DNA of 64,000 nucleotides from Ampelocalamus luodianensis (taxonomy: Eukaryota; Streptophyta; Magnoliopsida; Poales; Poaceae), in the NCBI GenBank assembly GCA_036346255.1, contig CM070622.1, forward strand, positions 22,346,751 to 22,410,750. Reading direction: 5' to 3'. Below the pieces are notes generated by a model. It ran no database searches, was not told where the DNA came from, and saw only the letters and a program-made list of their open reading frames with translations. Shown one piece after another: positions 1 to 10,579 of this stretch (position 1 is the stretch's first letter; each line of letters opens with the position of its first letter). Position numbers and translations under genes: made by a program.

Positions 1-888
1 CGTTTAATTTTTATGAAAATCACAAACCGCCTAAGTGAAATAGGAAAATAAGGGTTGGGAATGACAATATCACTTATCTTCCTTTTACGAATCGCTCATA
101 TCTCAAACGTCCTCGCTAAATTCTTTGAAAATTAACCGTAGTAGAACAACATACGATGATGATAAAATGTTATTACGACTCTAACAGATTTACACCATTT
201 AAAATTTATGAAAATCACAAATCGCTAAGTGAAATAGGAAAATAAGGGTTTGGGAATGAATCGCGCTTCAATGGCGATAGTCCCGCCGCCGATTCAACGG
301 CGACATTTCTGTCGCCGATTGAATCGCGATTCATTCCCTCAATCGCGATGTATGGGACAGATCCATGTCGCCGCTTGAATCGGCGATTATCACTCGCCGC
401 CGCAATCAAGCGGCAGAGATACATTTTTGTAATTTTTTTAATCGACTATTTATTTTTGTAAATATCTTTAAAAATAATAATATTTAAAAAAATTCGCTCA
501 TAACATTGAGTAAGATGATTATCAGAATATTCAGCAAGACGAGTCAACACTTTGATCATATTGCACCTACTTTGAATGCAAATTATATTATTTTGAAGTA
601 TGAAATTGCATTACTATGATTTATACAAATATATTGACTTGCTCGTAGCAAATACCTAAATGATAAATGAATATAACCTCCCCATCCTTGAACTTGGACA
701 CTATCCCTTATTAGCCTAGAACTAATGGTATATATATTAGTTACTAAGTCTGTATCTAAGTGTCAAGCTTAGCCTTGCTTAGATATATTGACATGTGGGC
801 AATGATTTGTCCCGACATCATTCAAAACTTAAAATTGGATTTGGGTAGTCGAGGTTGGAGCTTGACTGGTATGTTGAACTAGAAAAGT
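1..888. other. Repeat-rich non-coding left flank of element A1
   Basis: I see no coding region here. The first 430 bases hold a duplicated AT-rich segment. After it comes a stretch built from variants of TTGAATCGGCGA and its complement TCGCCGATTCAA (about 260-420), which form several imperfect inverted repeats. The remainder, about 430-888, is AT-rich without a recognisable domain or terminal motif. It is the sequence into which element A1 inserted. The repeated TTGAATCGGCG words look like part of an older grass repeat, but I cannot name the family. Confidence 0.6.
11..259 (+). repeat. Direct repeat pair, 11-64 and 206-259
   Basis: The segment at 11-64 recurs at 206-259 with only a few substitutions and two 1-bp indels. 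Both copies run from TTATGAAAATCACAAA to GGGAATGA. The spacing of about 195 bp suggests a local tandem duplication or two units of an older tandem repeat that starts outside the window. Confidence 0.8.
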
Positions 889-893
889 ATTTC
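889..893. repeat. Target site duplication of A1, left copy (ATTTC)
   Basis: ATTTC directly precedes the first LTR base (TGTCGG...) and is matched exactly by 13666-13670 after the other LTR. A 5-bp duplication is the normal integrase footprint of LTR retrotransposons. Confidence 0.95.
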
Positions 894-1684
894 TGTCGGT
901 GTTTTAGAACCGATCTTACGTAAAGATTGTTTGATTCGGGGGGTCTCCACAATTGATCACATAGACGAAGAAGACACGGGGATTTTTATACGAGTTCGGC
1001 CTTCTCAGGTGAGAATAACAACCCTACTCCTGTGTATCTTGTATTTGCTCTTTGGATTACAATCGAATAAGTATTTTCCTAATCGTTCTCCAAAGAAGGC
1101 TCTATTTCTTCTTTCCCCAAGCCTCTCTCTCTCTCTAATGAGATACCTATTTATACTAAGCAATAGTGGACGTTGTCCTTCCAGGCTAATTAGTCGCTCA
1201 TTATTATGTAATAATGAGAGTAATTACGGAGTAGTAACCTCCCATGTTTGTCAATCGCCACCAATCGAGATAGTGGGAATTATCTACGCTATGTCGAGAT
1301 AATCTGCGTATTTTGACTGCTTAGATTCTCACTGTTTAATGGGCCGTCAAACGGGTGGGTCCAGTAAGTCGTGAGGAACCTTTAGCAGGCCCCGATCGTA
1401 GAAAAACTTACGACCAGACATACTCGTAACGATCATACCATAGTCGTAGAAGAGCTTACGACTAGGTAGTAGTCGTAACGATTATACCATGGTTGTAGAA
1501 GAGCTTACGACCAGGGGGTAGTCGTAGGGATTATACCATGGTCGTAGAAGAGCTATTTATCGGGGTAGTCGTAGGGCAGCCTCGACTTCGACTAGTTCTT
1601 CCTTTTGATATTTAAGGGTATGTCTTATGACGCCATATTTCTTGATTATGGAGTAAATAAATGTGATTATTTAGATCCTCGTCA
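894..1684 (-). repeat. A1 3' LTR
   Basis: This 791-bp LTR reads, on the element's strand, from TGACGAGGATC... to ...ACACCGACA (on plus TGTCGGTG...CCTCGTCA). It matches 12873-13665 along its length with scattered substitutions and 1- to 3-bp indels. It contains a TATA-like TATAAATAG on the minus strand near 1150. A tandem block at about 1390-1575 repeats the palindromic word GTCGTAGAAGAGCTTACGAC. The same LTR type ends A2 and, more diverged, A3. Confidence 0.95.
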
Positions 1685-1697
1685 TCTAGCCCCCAAG
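1685..1697 (-). promoter_or_regulatory. A1 polypurine tract region
   Basis: On the minus strand the bases abutting the 3' LTR read CTTGGGGGCTAGA. This is a G-rich purine tract in the position where plus-strand DNA synthesis is primed. A2 has a slightly altered version at 49945-49957. Confidence 0.6.
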
Positions 1698-2221
1698 CTT
1701 CAAGTGAAAATAACTTACTTGAGTGAAGGGTCGTAGACGATCCTTTGACCACTAAGGGGTCGTTAGGAAAACGTTGAAGGAAAAACTCTTCAACCCTTGT
1801 TTCTCTCGACCAGGAATATGCTTGATCGAGGTAATTGGTTTAAGGTTGTCACGACTACGAGATGTCTTACGACTTGAAGCCGTCAGAGCCTTAAAACCGA
1901 AATAAGGTTTTCCGGTTGGTCTTTCACTTGACCCGGGTCAAGATGGTAATTTCACTTGAGGTGTGAAAAGGTGTCTTGGGACTTTCCATAGGCGTAAAAA
2001 GCTCGTCCGTTGAAACGATTCCCGGCGGTGGCGACTGTTGGGATTCCGTGACGTTTCATCTCAACTGTGCGGTTATAAAACGGGCCGCAGGGGAAGAACT
2101 TAGGGTTCTTACCTTTTTTACCCAACAGTCTATTGCTTTCTTGTTTCTTCCGCCGTCGGTGACTCCGTACATTTTCTTGAAGCTTTCCCAACCTTAAATC
2201 TTCTCGTTCTTGAGAGAAAAA

Positions 2222-5200
2222 ATGGTCAGGATTGTCTCTGAATGGGCCGAGTCGGAGATGGACGATGCAAAATGATCGCTGGTCGCCGCCAGAAGATTCC
2301 CGAGGGTCTTCTCGTGACTTGGATTGCGCGAATGGGCGATTGGCCTTCGGAAAGGTAGGCCAAATTCCGCCTTCCAACTTCTTGTGAGTGTGGCCTTCAT
2401 TGCTCGCCACCCTTTCCTCACGCCGCACTCGAAAGACTTCGTGGTGGAATTAGTGAACCTTGGTCCTAATTCCATCACGATGTTAAGTGTATTCATGTAC
2501 TTGTGTGAGGCCTACCTAGGGATTCCCGGACCTCGAGCTGCTCCAAAGATTATTATGGAATGGCTCGCTGCGGGATTGCCGTAGTCGTGGTCCAAGCTCC
2601 ATGACAACAAGTCGAAGGAGTATATTCAGATGTTTACGTGGCCGTCCGGCCGGGTTGGAAGAAGAGGTGGTTCTCTTGGGAGGTTACCCAGAAGATAGCC
2701 TCGCTCGTTGGACAGCCGCCGAGCGATCTTCTTCACGGGACTCGACTCCCGAGAATCTCGATCGGATAGCCCCTATATTCAAGCTATCAAAGACTTGAAG
2801 TCGGAGGGCTCACCGTTGTACGTGGTGAAGGACTTCATCACGCCACGGATTAGTCCTTTGAAGACAAGGGTCCCTCCCATGTGGAGGTACTCAGAAAGGA
2901 CGACCCAACCGGGGACTACAAGGACGGTGAGTAGAAAGACTTACTCTTTGGTTTTATCCTTGGTTAACCCCGATTTAGTCTGCTTAATCGTATTGTCCAT
3001 ATTCCCGCATCTTTCGCAGCGAGGTTGATGCACGTGTCCGGCTCATTTGCGAGAAGCATCCGCGAATATGGCGGCCCCTCAAATCCTTGCGGTTTGACCA
3101 CGAGGAGAAAGAAAGGCGCTAAAGGTAATCAAACGACTCGCCTTTAGGTGTTTTATTGTCGAGAACAAAGATAACGACTAGCCGATTTGTCGCAGTAAAA
3201 ACTTACGACGTGCGATCGATCAGAGAAAACTTACGACAGATGTAATCGTAGAATAACTTACGATTAGACAATGTCGTAGAAAAACTTACGACTTAACGTA
3301 ATCGTAGAATGACTTACGATTAGATAATGTCGTAGAAATACTTATAATTTTTGAGCTAATCATACAGACCACTTTTCTCCTTCTTCAACGTAAAGTTGGC
3401 ATGGAGAACCGCCGAGACGATTTGAGGAAGTCGAGTGGTGGTTGTAGGGGCGACTCTGTGACAGACGAGTCAAGTCCCCTCCATCTAAGAAGCGTGACCG
3501 GTAAAAGTCGCGACAAGGGGGTTCGAGTTCGCTCCTCCCGCTCCTTTTGCTAAGTTTGCCGCAGATCTAGCCGCGGCAAGAAAGAGAGCGTAAGAAGAGG
3601 CTCTTGCCCTTAGCGCAAGGTCCCCAAAGTTAAGGTACCTTTCTACTACGATGACAAGTTCTTCGTAGTTTCGCTCTCGCGCTTTGTAAGACAAATAGAA
3701 AAGGAGAACTGAAGGAGTTCATGTCTTTGTGAAGGAAACTGCTACTCGGTGGAATCGAAGCCGGGGAAGCGGATTCTCGTGGTGGTTGAGACCGATCTCG
3801 CCCACCCGGAGGTCGAGAGGAGATGACTCTGTTGCCCGAGTGCATCTCAACCAATGGTGGTTGAGAAGAAGTCAAGAAATCTTCCGTTGGGAAGGTTGCT
3901 CCCAAATTCGGGTTAGGTCCAACAAGACAGAGGTATGTAAAATAAAACACATAAGTGTAATAACTACTTCTTCGCTTTATTTGTTGACTTATTGTTGCGC
4001 TTTGCGATTCTCACCCGCGTCTTGACTTGGAACTCTCATAGAGGATCGTTATCACCCTTCAACCGGCTGGTGCGACAACGACGATGGTCAAGATCTAGCT
4101 CATCGCCCCGCCGCAGAAGAGGCCGCAGCTTCTTTGTCGCCACGAAGGCCAATGATGTTGAAGTCGCCACGACATCCGAGTCGTCGTAGAGACCGTGATG
4201 GAGGCCACACAAGCCTCGAGGAGGCACCGAGAGACGATTCACGGCGAGAGCGGCGACGTGCCGGCAAGGAGGTCGTTGAGGATGTTCCTCCGCCCTCGGT
4301 GGAGTTCACGCCACAGTCGAGGAAGAGGAGTATTTCAACTTTGCTCGACTTCTTTGGCCCGACTCCATCGTAGGATCTTCCGCCTACCGCTCCGCGATCG
4401 AGTTCCCCACTCAAGAACATTGTCATTGCGGAGACGTGTTTGACAATGAACGACTTGAAGGGGTATGGTGGAAGCGAGTCGAGGAGATGGATGAGTGAAG
4501 GATCCATCACGAATAGTCTCCATGTTTGCTTGGTCAAACATGAACGTAAGTATTTATCGATACTCGCTTAGGGTTTTATCTCTTTATCTTATCGCTTCTC
4601 TCTTTTTGAGAGCCGCTGAGCAAGTCGCTACGATTTGCGTAGTACAATCGACAACTTGTCAAGCTTCGACAAGAAAGGCAACACTCTGCGAACAAGCGCA
4701 GAGGTGGTGAGTGACACTCGTAACCGGCTTGTCGAGAAAAGCTTACGACTTATACTAGTCATAGAAAAACTCACGACTAGGGGTGGTCGTAGAATAACTT
4801 ACGACTACCCATTGGTCATAGAAATGCTTATGACCACTTGTTTTCATGTCCGCTCTTTTATCTTTACAGTTTAAGAGCGACTTAAAAGACCTTGGTGATT
4901 CGCTCGACTTTGAAAAAGCCGAGTCAAAGAAGCTAAGGACAAAGTCATCGACCTCTGAAGAAGCCTCAGAGGCTAACTCGCAGACTAAATAGTTGCAGGA
5001 AAAAATAAATAGTACGACATTACGATCGCTTCGATCTTGGTTTCTACATCCCTTTGCTTTTTGACCTCTTATTCTTTTGTAGAAAAGAAATCGAAAATAA
5101 TACCCTTCATCCAATATGGGGCTCTCCTGATGAGGTTAATGAGAAGACCTCAGTTGTCCGCGAAATCTCCCTGATCGCGAAGGAGAAAGACCAAGAGATT

Positions 5201-5724
5201 GAGAACTTGGGTTCTCAATTAGTGTAAGTAGAACTTTACCGCTATTTATTCATTCTATCTTCTCATAGAATCGTTTTCTTATTCAATCCTCGCTCTTATC
5301 GCATCGATTGATGAAATAAAGCGACTCTATGAGGCTTCGACTTATTCCGGTGAGGAGACAAAATCAATGAAGATCAATCTTCAAGATAATATCTCACTTC
5401 AACAATGTACTCGATGGGCTTCGTGGGAGGGTTGTTCCTCGTGGCGACGATGGCCGCCATACGAGTGCCATTGGGGAACAAGTCGGTACTCAACGAGATG
5501 ATATCTACTCAAGGCCAATCGTAACGATTCAATAAGGGAAGCGGTCAAAGGAGCTGTGAGTTTTATTTTAGCAAAACTCAAGGCCCGCGATCTAACCTTA
5601 ATCTTCATTCTCATTGAAGCCGACTTCGATCGCACCAATCAAGCCGGAAGTCGATCGAAGAGATGCGATCGGTTGGCGAGAAGGTCGCGGAGGAGATGTA
5701 GATAGAATCTCCTAGGCAGAGTAG
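2222..5724 (+). pseudogene. Antisense spliced ORF of A1 (Transposase_28-like plus coiled coil), degraded
   Basis: This gene runs opposite to gag-pol, from an ATG at 2222 to a stop near 5724, and is collinear with the better copy in A2 (50489-54100). The first exon region encodes a segment containing LVNLGPNSITMLSVFMYLCE. It resembles the plant 'putative gypsy type transposon' domain (Pfam Transposase_28), in which a short helical motif about vegetation of the type 'P..L..F..L...' precedes a VxLCEA-like helix. Later exons encode Lys/Arg/Glu-rich sequence predicted to form coiled coil. GT-AG borders are visible, for example a donor after 2926 with an acceptor ending at 3019, and a donor after 4545. 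Relative to A2 it has many 1-bp indels, a damaged acceptor before the exon at about 4612 (TTTTTGAG instead of CAG) and an in-frame stop shortly before the normal end (VAEEM then TAG). Family function is unknown. The domain match is from memory of the family and the coding inference rests on conservation. Confidence 0.6.
3190..3350 (+). repeat. Palindromic TCGTA...TACGA repeats in an intron of the A1 antisense gene
   Basis: At least four short inverted repeats follow each other, such as TCGTAGAATAACTTACGA and GTCGTAGAAAAACTTACGAC, separated by about 10 bases. The same words occur in the element's LTRs, in a second intron at about 4735-4840, and at the matching places in A2. No protein reading frame runs through the block. 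Confidence 0.75.
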
Positions 5725-5980
5725 TCTTGTAATATATTCTTGTATAAACAAGTCTTTTTTGGTGGTGGCGCCTAAATATATGATCCTTTTTCACGCAAAT
5801 TATCTTGTAACTCGTAAGATAAAAGAAGAAATAGTTAGACCGGATATGAGCGATTCCTCCTTCCTTCCGTATCTTTCCGCGAATCATCTCATAGAGTAGT
5901 TAGTAACTCGTAGGATGATATCTTTAGAAAAATTAGACTAAGAAACGAAGTCATGTTTATAACTTTATCCTAGTTCTCTG

Positions 5981-6018
5981 CTACTTACTTAGTTTATTTT
6001 AATAAACTAGGTAAGTAG
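5981..6018. repeat. Conserved stem-loop at the convergent 3' ends of A1
   Basis: The arms CTACTTACTTAGTTTATT (5981-5998) and AATAAACTAGGTAAGTAG (6001-6018) pair at 17 of 18 positions around a 2-base gap. It lies about 260 bp after the antisense stop and about 730 bp beyond the gag-pol stop, so between the two converging transcription units. Counterparts exist in A2 (54372-54412) and A3 (45702-45741). A 3'-end signal or RNA structure is an inference. Confidence 0.8.
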
Positions 6019-6110
6019 TAAAGAAAGGGTTCAAAAAAGAGAGAGGTTTGTTCGCCTTAGAGTTGTCAAATATCGACTTGTTTGCACTAGTCGAAAGAGT
6101 AGAAACAGAC

Positions 6111-6624
6111 GACGCTAGGAAGTTCTCTCTAGTGGGCGTGACCACGCCCAGAGAAAAAGGCTTCGACTAGGTGATGTTACCATCTCCACTGCATTAATTA
6201 ACTCGATAACGATTTACTAGAGCGAAACAAGCTTCTCGAGTACCTTAAGGATTCATTCGGCTACATTCATCTTTCCGGACTTAGTTGTTCTCGCAAAGAA
6301 AAGTAGGAAACCGAACGACATTAGGAAGTTCCGTCTAGTGGCGTAACCACGTGCGCATGTGAGAGGCTTCAACTAAGTGTGTTTGTTCCTTCACCAAGAA
6401 ACTAATCAAGTTATTTGAAAAGGTAGCCGAATGCATCTCAAAGAAAATGTTACTCTTCTCGCTTTATTTTTCAAATAAGCTAAGGTGATATGAATTCGCT
6501 TAACAACTTTCGACCATTTTTCGAGCTCAATAAGCTTTGTACGATTGTTTAAGAACAAAGCGATATTAGAAAGCTCCTTCCAAATGTAGCGTAACCACAT
6601 GCGAGAGGAGAGACTTGACTAAAT
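6111..6624. repeat. Three spaced direct repeats between pol and the antisense gene of A1
   Basis: Units of about 65 bp begin at 6111, 6316 and 6560. Each contains a version of GGAAGTTCCTTCTAGTGGG, then a CCACGTGC-like core, then CTTCGACTAGGTG. Spacings are about 205 and 244 bp. A2 keeps the same three units at 54505, 54711 and 54960, and A3 keeps them in reverse at 45181-45615, so the arrangement is a family property and no ORF explains it. Confidence 0.8.
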
Positions 6625-6751
6625 GTATCGCCCTTTGCTAACCATTGTACAGGAAGGATGAGAAGAAAAAATGGTCGAAAGAATAAAAGCGAGATTCAAA
6701 ATAGACAAAAAAGATAGGGAGAACATGTTGCTTTATTGCCGTTGAAGTTTG

Positions 6752-7870
6752 TTACACATAAAATTTGCGTAACTGGTCAATGTTCCAAGAATTTGAGAGA
6801 ACACGGCCGTCTTCCATTGCAAGTCGTACCGATCCCGGACGCGTTACTTCGACCACAGTGTAAGGACCTTCCCACTTGGGGGAAAGTTTGTTCCGATTAG
6901 ACTGGGATTGGGTAAGTCTCAATACCAAATCACCTGCAGCGAGGCTGCGAGGTTGGACCTTATGATCATAGTATCTGCGCAGGGCTTGTTGGTAGACTGC
7001 GGAACGGAATAAAGCTTTGTTCCTCTGTTCTTCGAGCAGGTTGATGTCGTCTGCTCGAAGATGTTCTTGAGACGAGTCGTGAAACTTGTCGACTCTTTCT
7101 GACCTGATCTTAATTTCTGGAGGAAGCATGGCTTCAGCACCAAAACTAGAAAGAAAGGTGTTTCTCCGTAGCTCGGCTAGCCGTCGCATTTAATTGCCCA
7201 TAATATCAAGGTAATTCTGCACCCAAGCCCCGAGCGCTTTACCACCGATCAAGACTCGGGTCTTGATTCCCTTCATTATCCGTCGTTCGCTCTCGATCGC
7301 TCCGTTGCTTTGGGGTGTGCGACGAGGCGTAACACAAACGAGTTCCCAACTCGCCGCAAAATTCCCAAATTTTGCGCTTGTAAATTGTTTACCGTTATCT
7401 GTGATAATTCGACTTGGTACTCCGAATCGAGTGATCACGCATCTCATCATGAACCGTTTTGCTGCTTTCGTTGTTATCCCAGTCACAGGTTCGACTTCTA
7501 TCCATTTTGTGAACGTATCAATAGCCACAAACAGGAACTCGAAACCTCCTTGAGCTCTGGGTAACGGTCCTAGGATATCGAGACCCCAAGTTGCAAAAGA
7601 CCATGACAGAGGAATTGTTTGCAACGCCTGAGCTGGTTGGTGTATTTGCCGGCTATGAAACTGACACTGTACACATCTTTTAACCATCTCCTTGGCATTG
7701 TAGAGGGCTGTTGGCCAATAAAACCTTGTCGAAAAGCTTTACCAACCGGTGTTCAGAGGAAGCATGAGTTCCACAGATCCTCCGTGTATGTCATGAAGGA
7801 GTTTTAATCCTTCGCTTATGGAATACATCGCATGAGCACCCCTTGGTTCCTCTTTTATAAAGAACACCTT
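6752..7870 (-). pseudogene. A1 integrase, frameshifted
   Basis: Integrase inserts the reverse-transcribed DNA. On the minus strand, the zinc-binding end keeps the CVQCQF pair (7660s). The catalytic core keeps D in GLDILGPLP, D in RIITDNGKQF and an E in SNGAIES, so the DDE triad is present. The C-terminal part ends in WNIDQLRKFYV and a stop at 6752. The core (7190-7687) and the C-terminal part (6752-7189) are in different frames. Upstream, the HH part of the zinc finger is damaged. No chromodomain is seen after the core, as expected for a non-chromovirus. The undamaged length of this part would be about 380 residues. Identification as Ty3/gypsy integrase is secure. Confidence 0.92.
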
Positions 7871-8890
7871 CACCAAAGTATACATTTTGGCTTTTCGGAT
7901 AATCGATCCGATTCTAGATCGTCATCGTAAGAACCCTCTTGAAGATACTCATAAATGGGCGCCATCCATGTATCTTCGCACTCTAGAGAGGTCGCTTCTA
8001 TAGAAGGTGTCTCGGTTAAATGACTATGGATCGGTTTAAGTCGCTCGAGGAACACCCTTTCGGTACTACGGATCGGAGGAAGCTAGACGAGCCGCTTGGT
8101 CTCATGAGAAATTATCCTTCGGGGATAAATTGTACCTCAAAGCCCAAAAGTGCTTTTCTAACTTTCGCATTCGATAGGTACGGACATGGTCGAATTGGAG
8201 CACCGTACTCCTTTCCGACTTGAATCACGACTAGCCGAGAGTCTCCTCTTACGAGCAATCGTCGAATCGAGAGTGCTTTCGCAACTCGTATGCCGCCTAG
8301 CAAACCTTCTGCTCGCCACGCTATTAGTGGCCCGAAAGTTTAATTGTATGGCATACTTTAAGGTTTCTCCTAGGAGATTCCAGACCACTCTCACCCGAGC
8401 CACTTATCGTAAGTGACCGTCAAAGTACATCATCCATCGATCGTGGGAATCAGATCGGGATCCCGAACAGTTCGATTTCTCCATTCGGCGACAAAGTCCG
8501 CCAAGATCCGATTTAACGGCCGTTCGGGACACAAAATGGATGTCGAACGCCCCAAGTTCGACCGACCATTTTGTCATGCGCCCCATTGTTTCCTATTCGG
8601 AGGATCGCTCCCAAGGAAACTCGGGCGACACACTAGTTTGTGCGTCTCAAAATAATGCCGCAGCTTCCTCAAGACATGAGGAGGGCATAAAGAAGTTTTG
8701 AATGAGAGGTAACGCCTCAGGTCCGCAAAACCTCACTAACGTAGTATACCGGTCGTTGTATGTTCTCACGTTCTACGACCAAAGATCTTTGCTATCGCTC
8801 ACGTGGCGTGGCGACTAGGTAAATTAAGAGCGCTCTCCTAGCTTCGGAAACTAGAACAGAGCACTCGTAAGATACCTCTTGACTTCCTCG
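7871..8890 (-). pseudogene. A1 RNase H region, frameshifted
   Basis: RNase H removes the RNA template during reverse transcription. Minus-strand pieces include GGIRVAKALSIRRLLVRGDS followed by RLVV (8112-8303), the typical region around a catalytic Asp in plant retroelement RNase H. A piece ending TAVKSDLGGL lies further upstream (8404-8586). The residues between RT and these pieces are collinear with A2 and A3 but too broken to trace the whole DEDD set. Tat elements often carry an additional archaeal-type RNase H in this position. The two blocks here would fit that, but I cannot prove two domains. Confidence 0.75.
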
Positions 8891-8899
8891 AAGGCTAAG

Positions 8900-9778
8900 T
8901 TAGCCTCTTCGACCATTCAAACCTTCATGTTTCCTTAGAAGTTTGAAGAAAGACAGTCCTTTTCTCCCGATCGTGCTATGAAACGACTTAACGCCGCCAT
9001 GCACCCCGTGAGTTTTGGACTTCTTTTTCGTGGCTCGGGGCGATCGAGTGATGGTTTTGATCTTTTCAGATTTGCTTGATTCCCGCTCGTAAACCAGAAT
9101 CCAAGCAATTTTCTCAAGAGACCCGAACACACACTTCTCGGGATTTAGTTTCAATTGCTGTTTTCTGAGGTTGTCGAAAGTCTCCTGCAAGTCTGTGATA
9201 TGTTCGAGTCGTTTGGTGCTTTTTACGACTAGCTCATCAACATAGGCTTCCAAATTTTGGCCTAGTTGAGGAGCGAAAGTTGTTTGCATCAAACGTTGAA
9301 AAGAAGCTCCAGCATTTTTTAGGCCGAATGGCATTTTGACATAGCAAAATACTCCAAACGGTGTAATAAATGCGATCTTTTCTTCATCTTCTCGATGCAT
9401 ACTGATCTGATGATAACCAGAGTATGCATCTAGAAAACTCAACATTTCACATCCTGCAGTAGAGTCAACCAGCTGATCGATGCGAGGTAAAGGGAAATCA
9501 TCTTTTGGACAAGCTTTATTAAGATCGGTAAAGTCTACGCACATACGCCATTTGGCGTTAGACTTTCTAACCATTACAGGGTTGGCCAACCACTCTGGGT
9601 GGTTGACTTCTCTTATAAAGCTTGCTTTAAGCAACTTGTCCAATTCTGACCTAATAGCATCTCGTCGATCAGGGGCAAATCTCCGTAACTTTTGTTTTAC
9701 GGGTAGTTTATCGTGTCGTAAGGCTAGCTCGTGCTCGATCACATTCCTTGGGACTCGGGCATGTCGGATGCTTGCCAC
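8900..9778 (-). pseudogene. A1 reverse transcriptase, motif YVDD changed to YVDE
   Basis: This 292-codon open stretch covers most of the RT palm and fingers. In order it shows KLLKASFIREVNHPEWLANP, VMVRKSNAKWRMCVDFTDLN, the motif A segment FLDAYSGYHQ with its Asp, FCYVKMPFGLKNAGASFQRL, and the motif C segment LEAYVDELVV. The second catalytic Asp of YVDD is Glu here (GAG instead of GAT or GAC), which should cripple polymerisation. The C-terminal end (QANLKRSKPS and neighbours) is shifted into another frame. Upstream linkage to the protease is broken at about 9780-9930. Family assignment to Ty3/gypsy RT is clear. Confidence 0.93.
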
Positions 9779-9934
9779 GCAAAGACATCGCCGTTTGCTG
9801 AGGAAGGTGATGAGGGCGTCTTCCTATTTAGGTCGGAAGAATCCCAATGCGAGCAGTCTTCGAGGGCTCCTCACGCCCGCAGGAACCTCTTTGACCGGTC
9901 GTTCGGTTTAGATGCAACTTTAGGCTTCGACTTG

Positions 9935-10534
9935 CTAATCGAAGGTCGACTTTAAATCTCGAGTTGGTAGTTGTCCAACCATCTCAAGGGAACGACGGTC
10001 GCAGGAATGCGCCATCTTCTTGTCACAATATATTGTGATCACTCCTTTGGGACCTGGCATCTTAAGACATTGGTACCCATAGTGAGTAGCTATCAAAAAT
10101 TTTGCCAGAGTAGGTCGTCCGAGTATGGCGTTATATGCCGTATCGAAATCGACTACATCAAAGGAGACTTTCTCTGTCCTGAAATTGCTTGGTGATCCAA
10201 ACGTTAAAGGAAGAGAAACTTGGCCAATGGGTTTGGCCGAAGACCCCGGTATGACTCCATGAAATGAATATCGTACCGGTCTTACCTTTGTCCTGGGTAC
10301 TTGCATCTCGTCCAGGGTACTCGTAAACAATATATTTAACGAGCTTCCACCATCAACTAAAACTCGATTGACTCGACAATTGTTGATGGTGGGTTCGACT
10401 ACTATCGGAAATCGACCTGGTCTAGTCGAAGGTATCGGACAATCACCTTTCTCGAAAGTAAGGGTGATTTCACCACTTCGTAATTTATTGACAAGAGGAG
10501 AGTCGATTGTGTTTACCTCACGCTCGATCGCCAC
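9935..10534 (-). pseudogene. A1 aspartic protease region
   Basis: The protease cleaves the gag-pol polyprotein. The minus-strand frame contains NRVLVDGGSSLNILF, the active-site block in which the usual DSG/DTG reads DGG, as is common in Tat-type elements. It continues with GQVSLPLTFG, then FDVVDFDTAYNAILGRPTLA (the conserved second half of the fold) and ends after IYCDKKMAHSC. This segment is open over 199 codons and among the best preserved of the element. It is separated from gag upstream by frameshifts. Confidence 0.88.
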
Positions 10535-10579
10535 CGTCTTCGTGATTCGATGTCAAGACCCCATAGATGTGATCAATGG

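Noticed and set aside
1390..1575. CRISPR-like array
   Set aside because: The period of about 50 bp comes from palindromic LTR repeats without unique spacers, in plant DNA with no cas genes.
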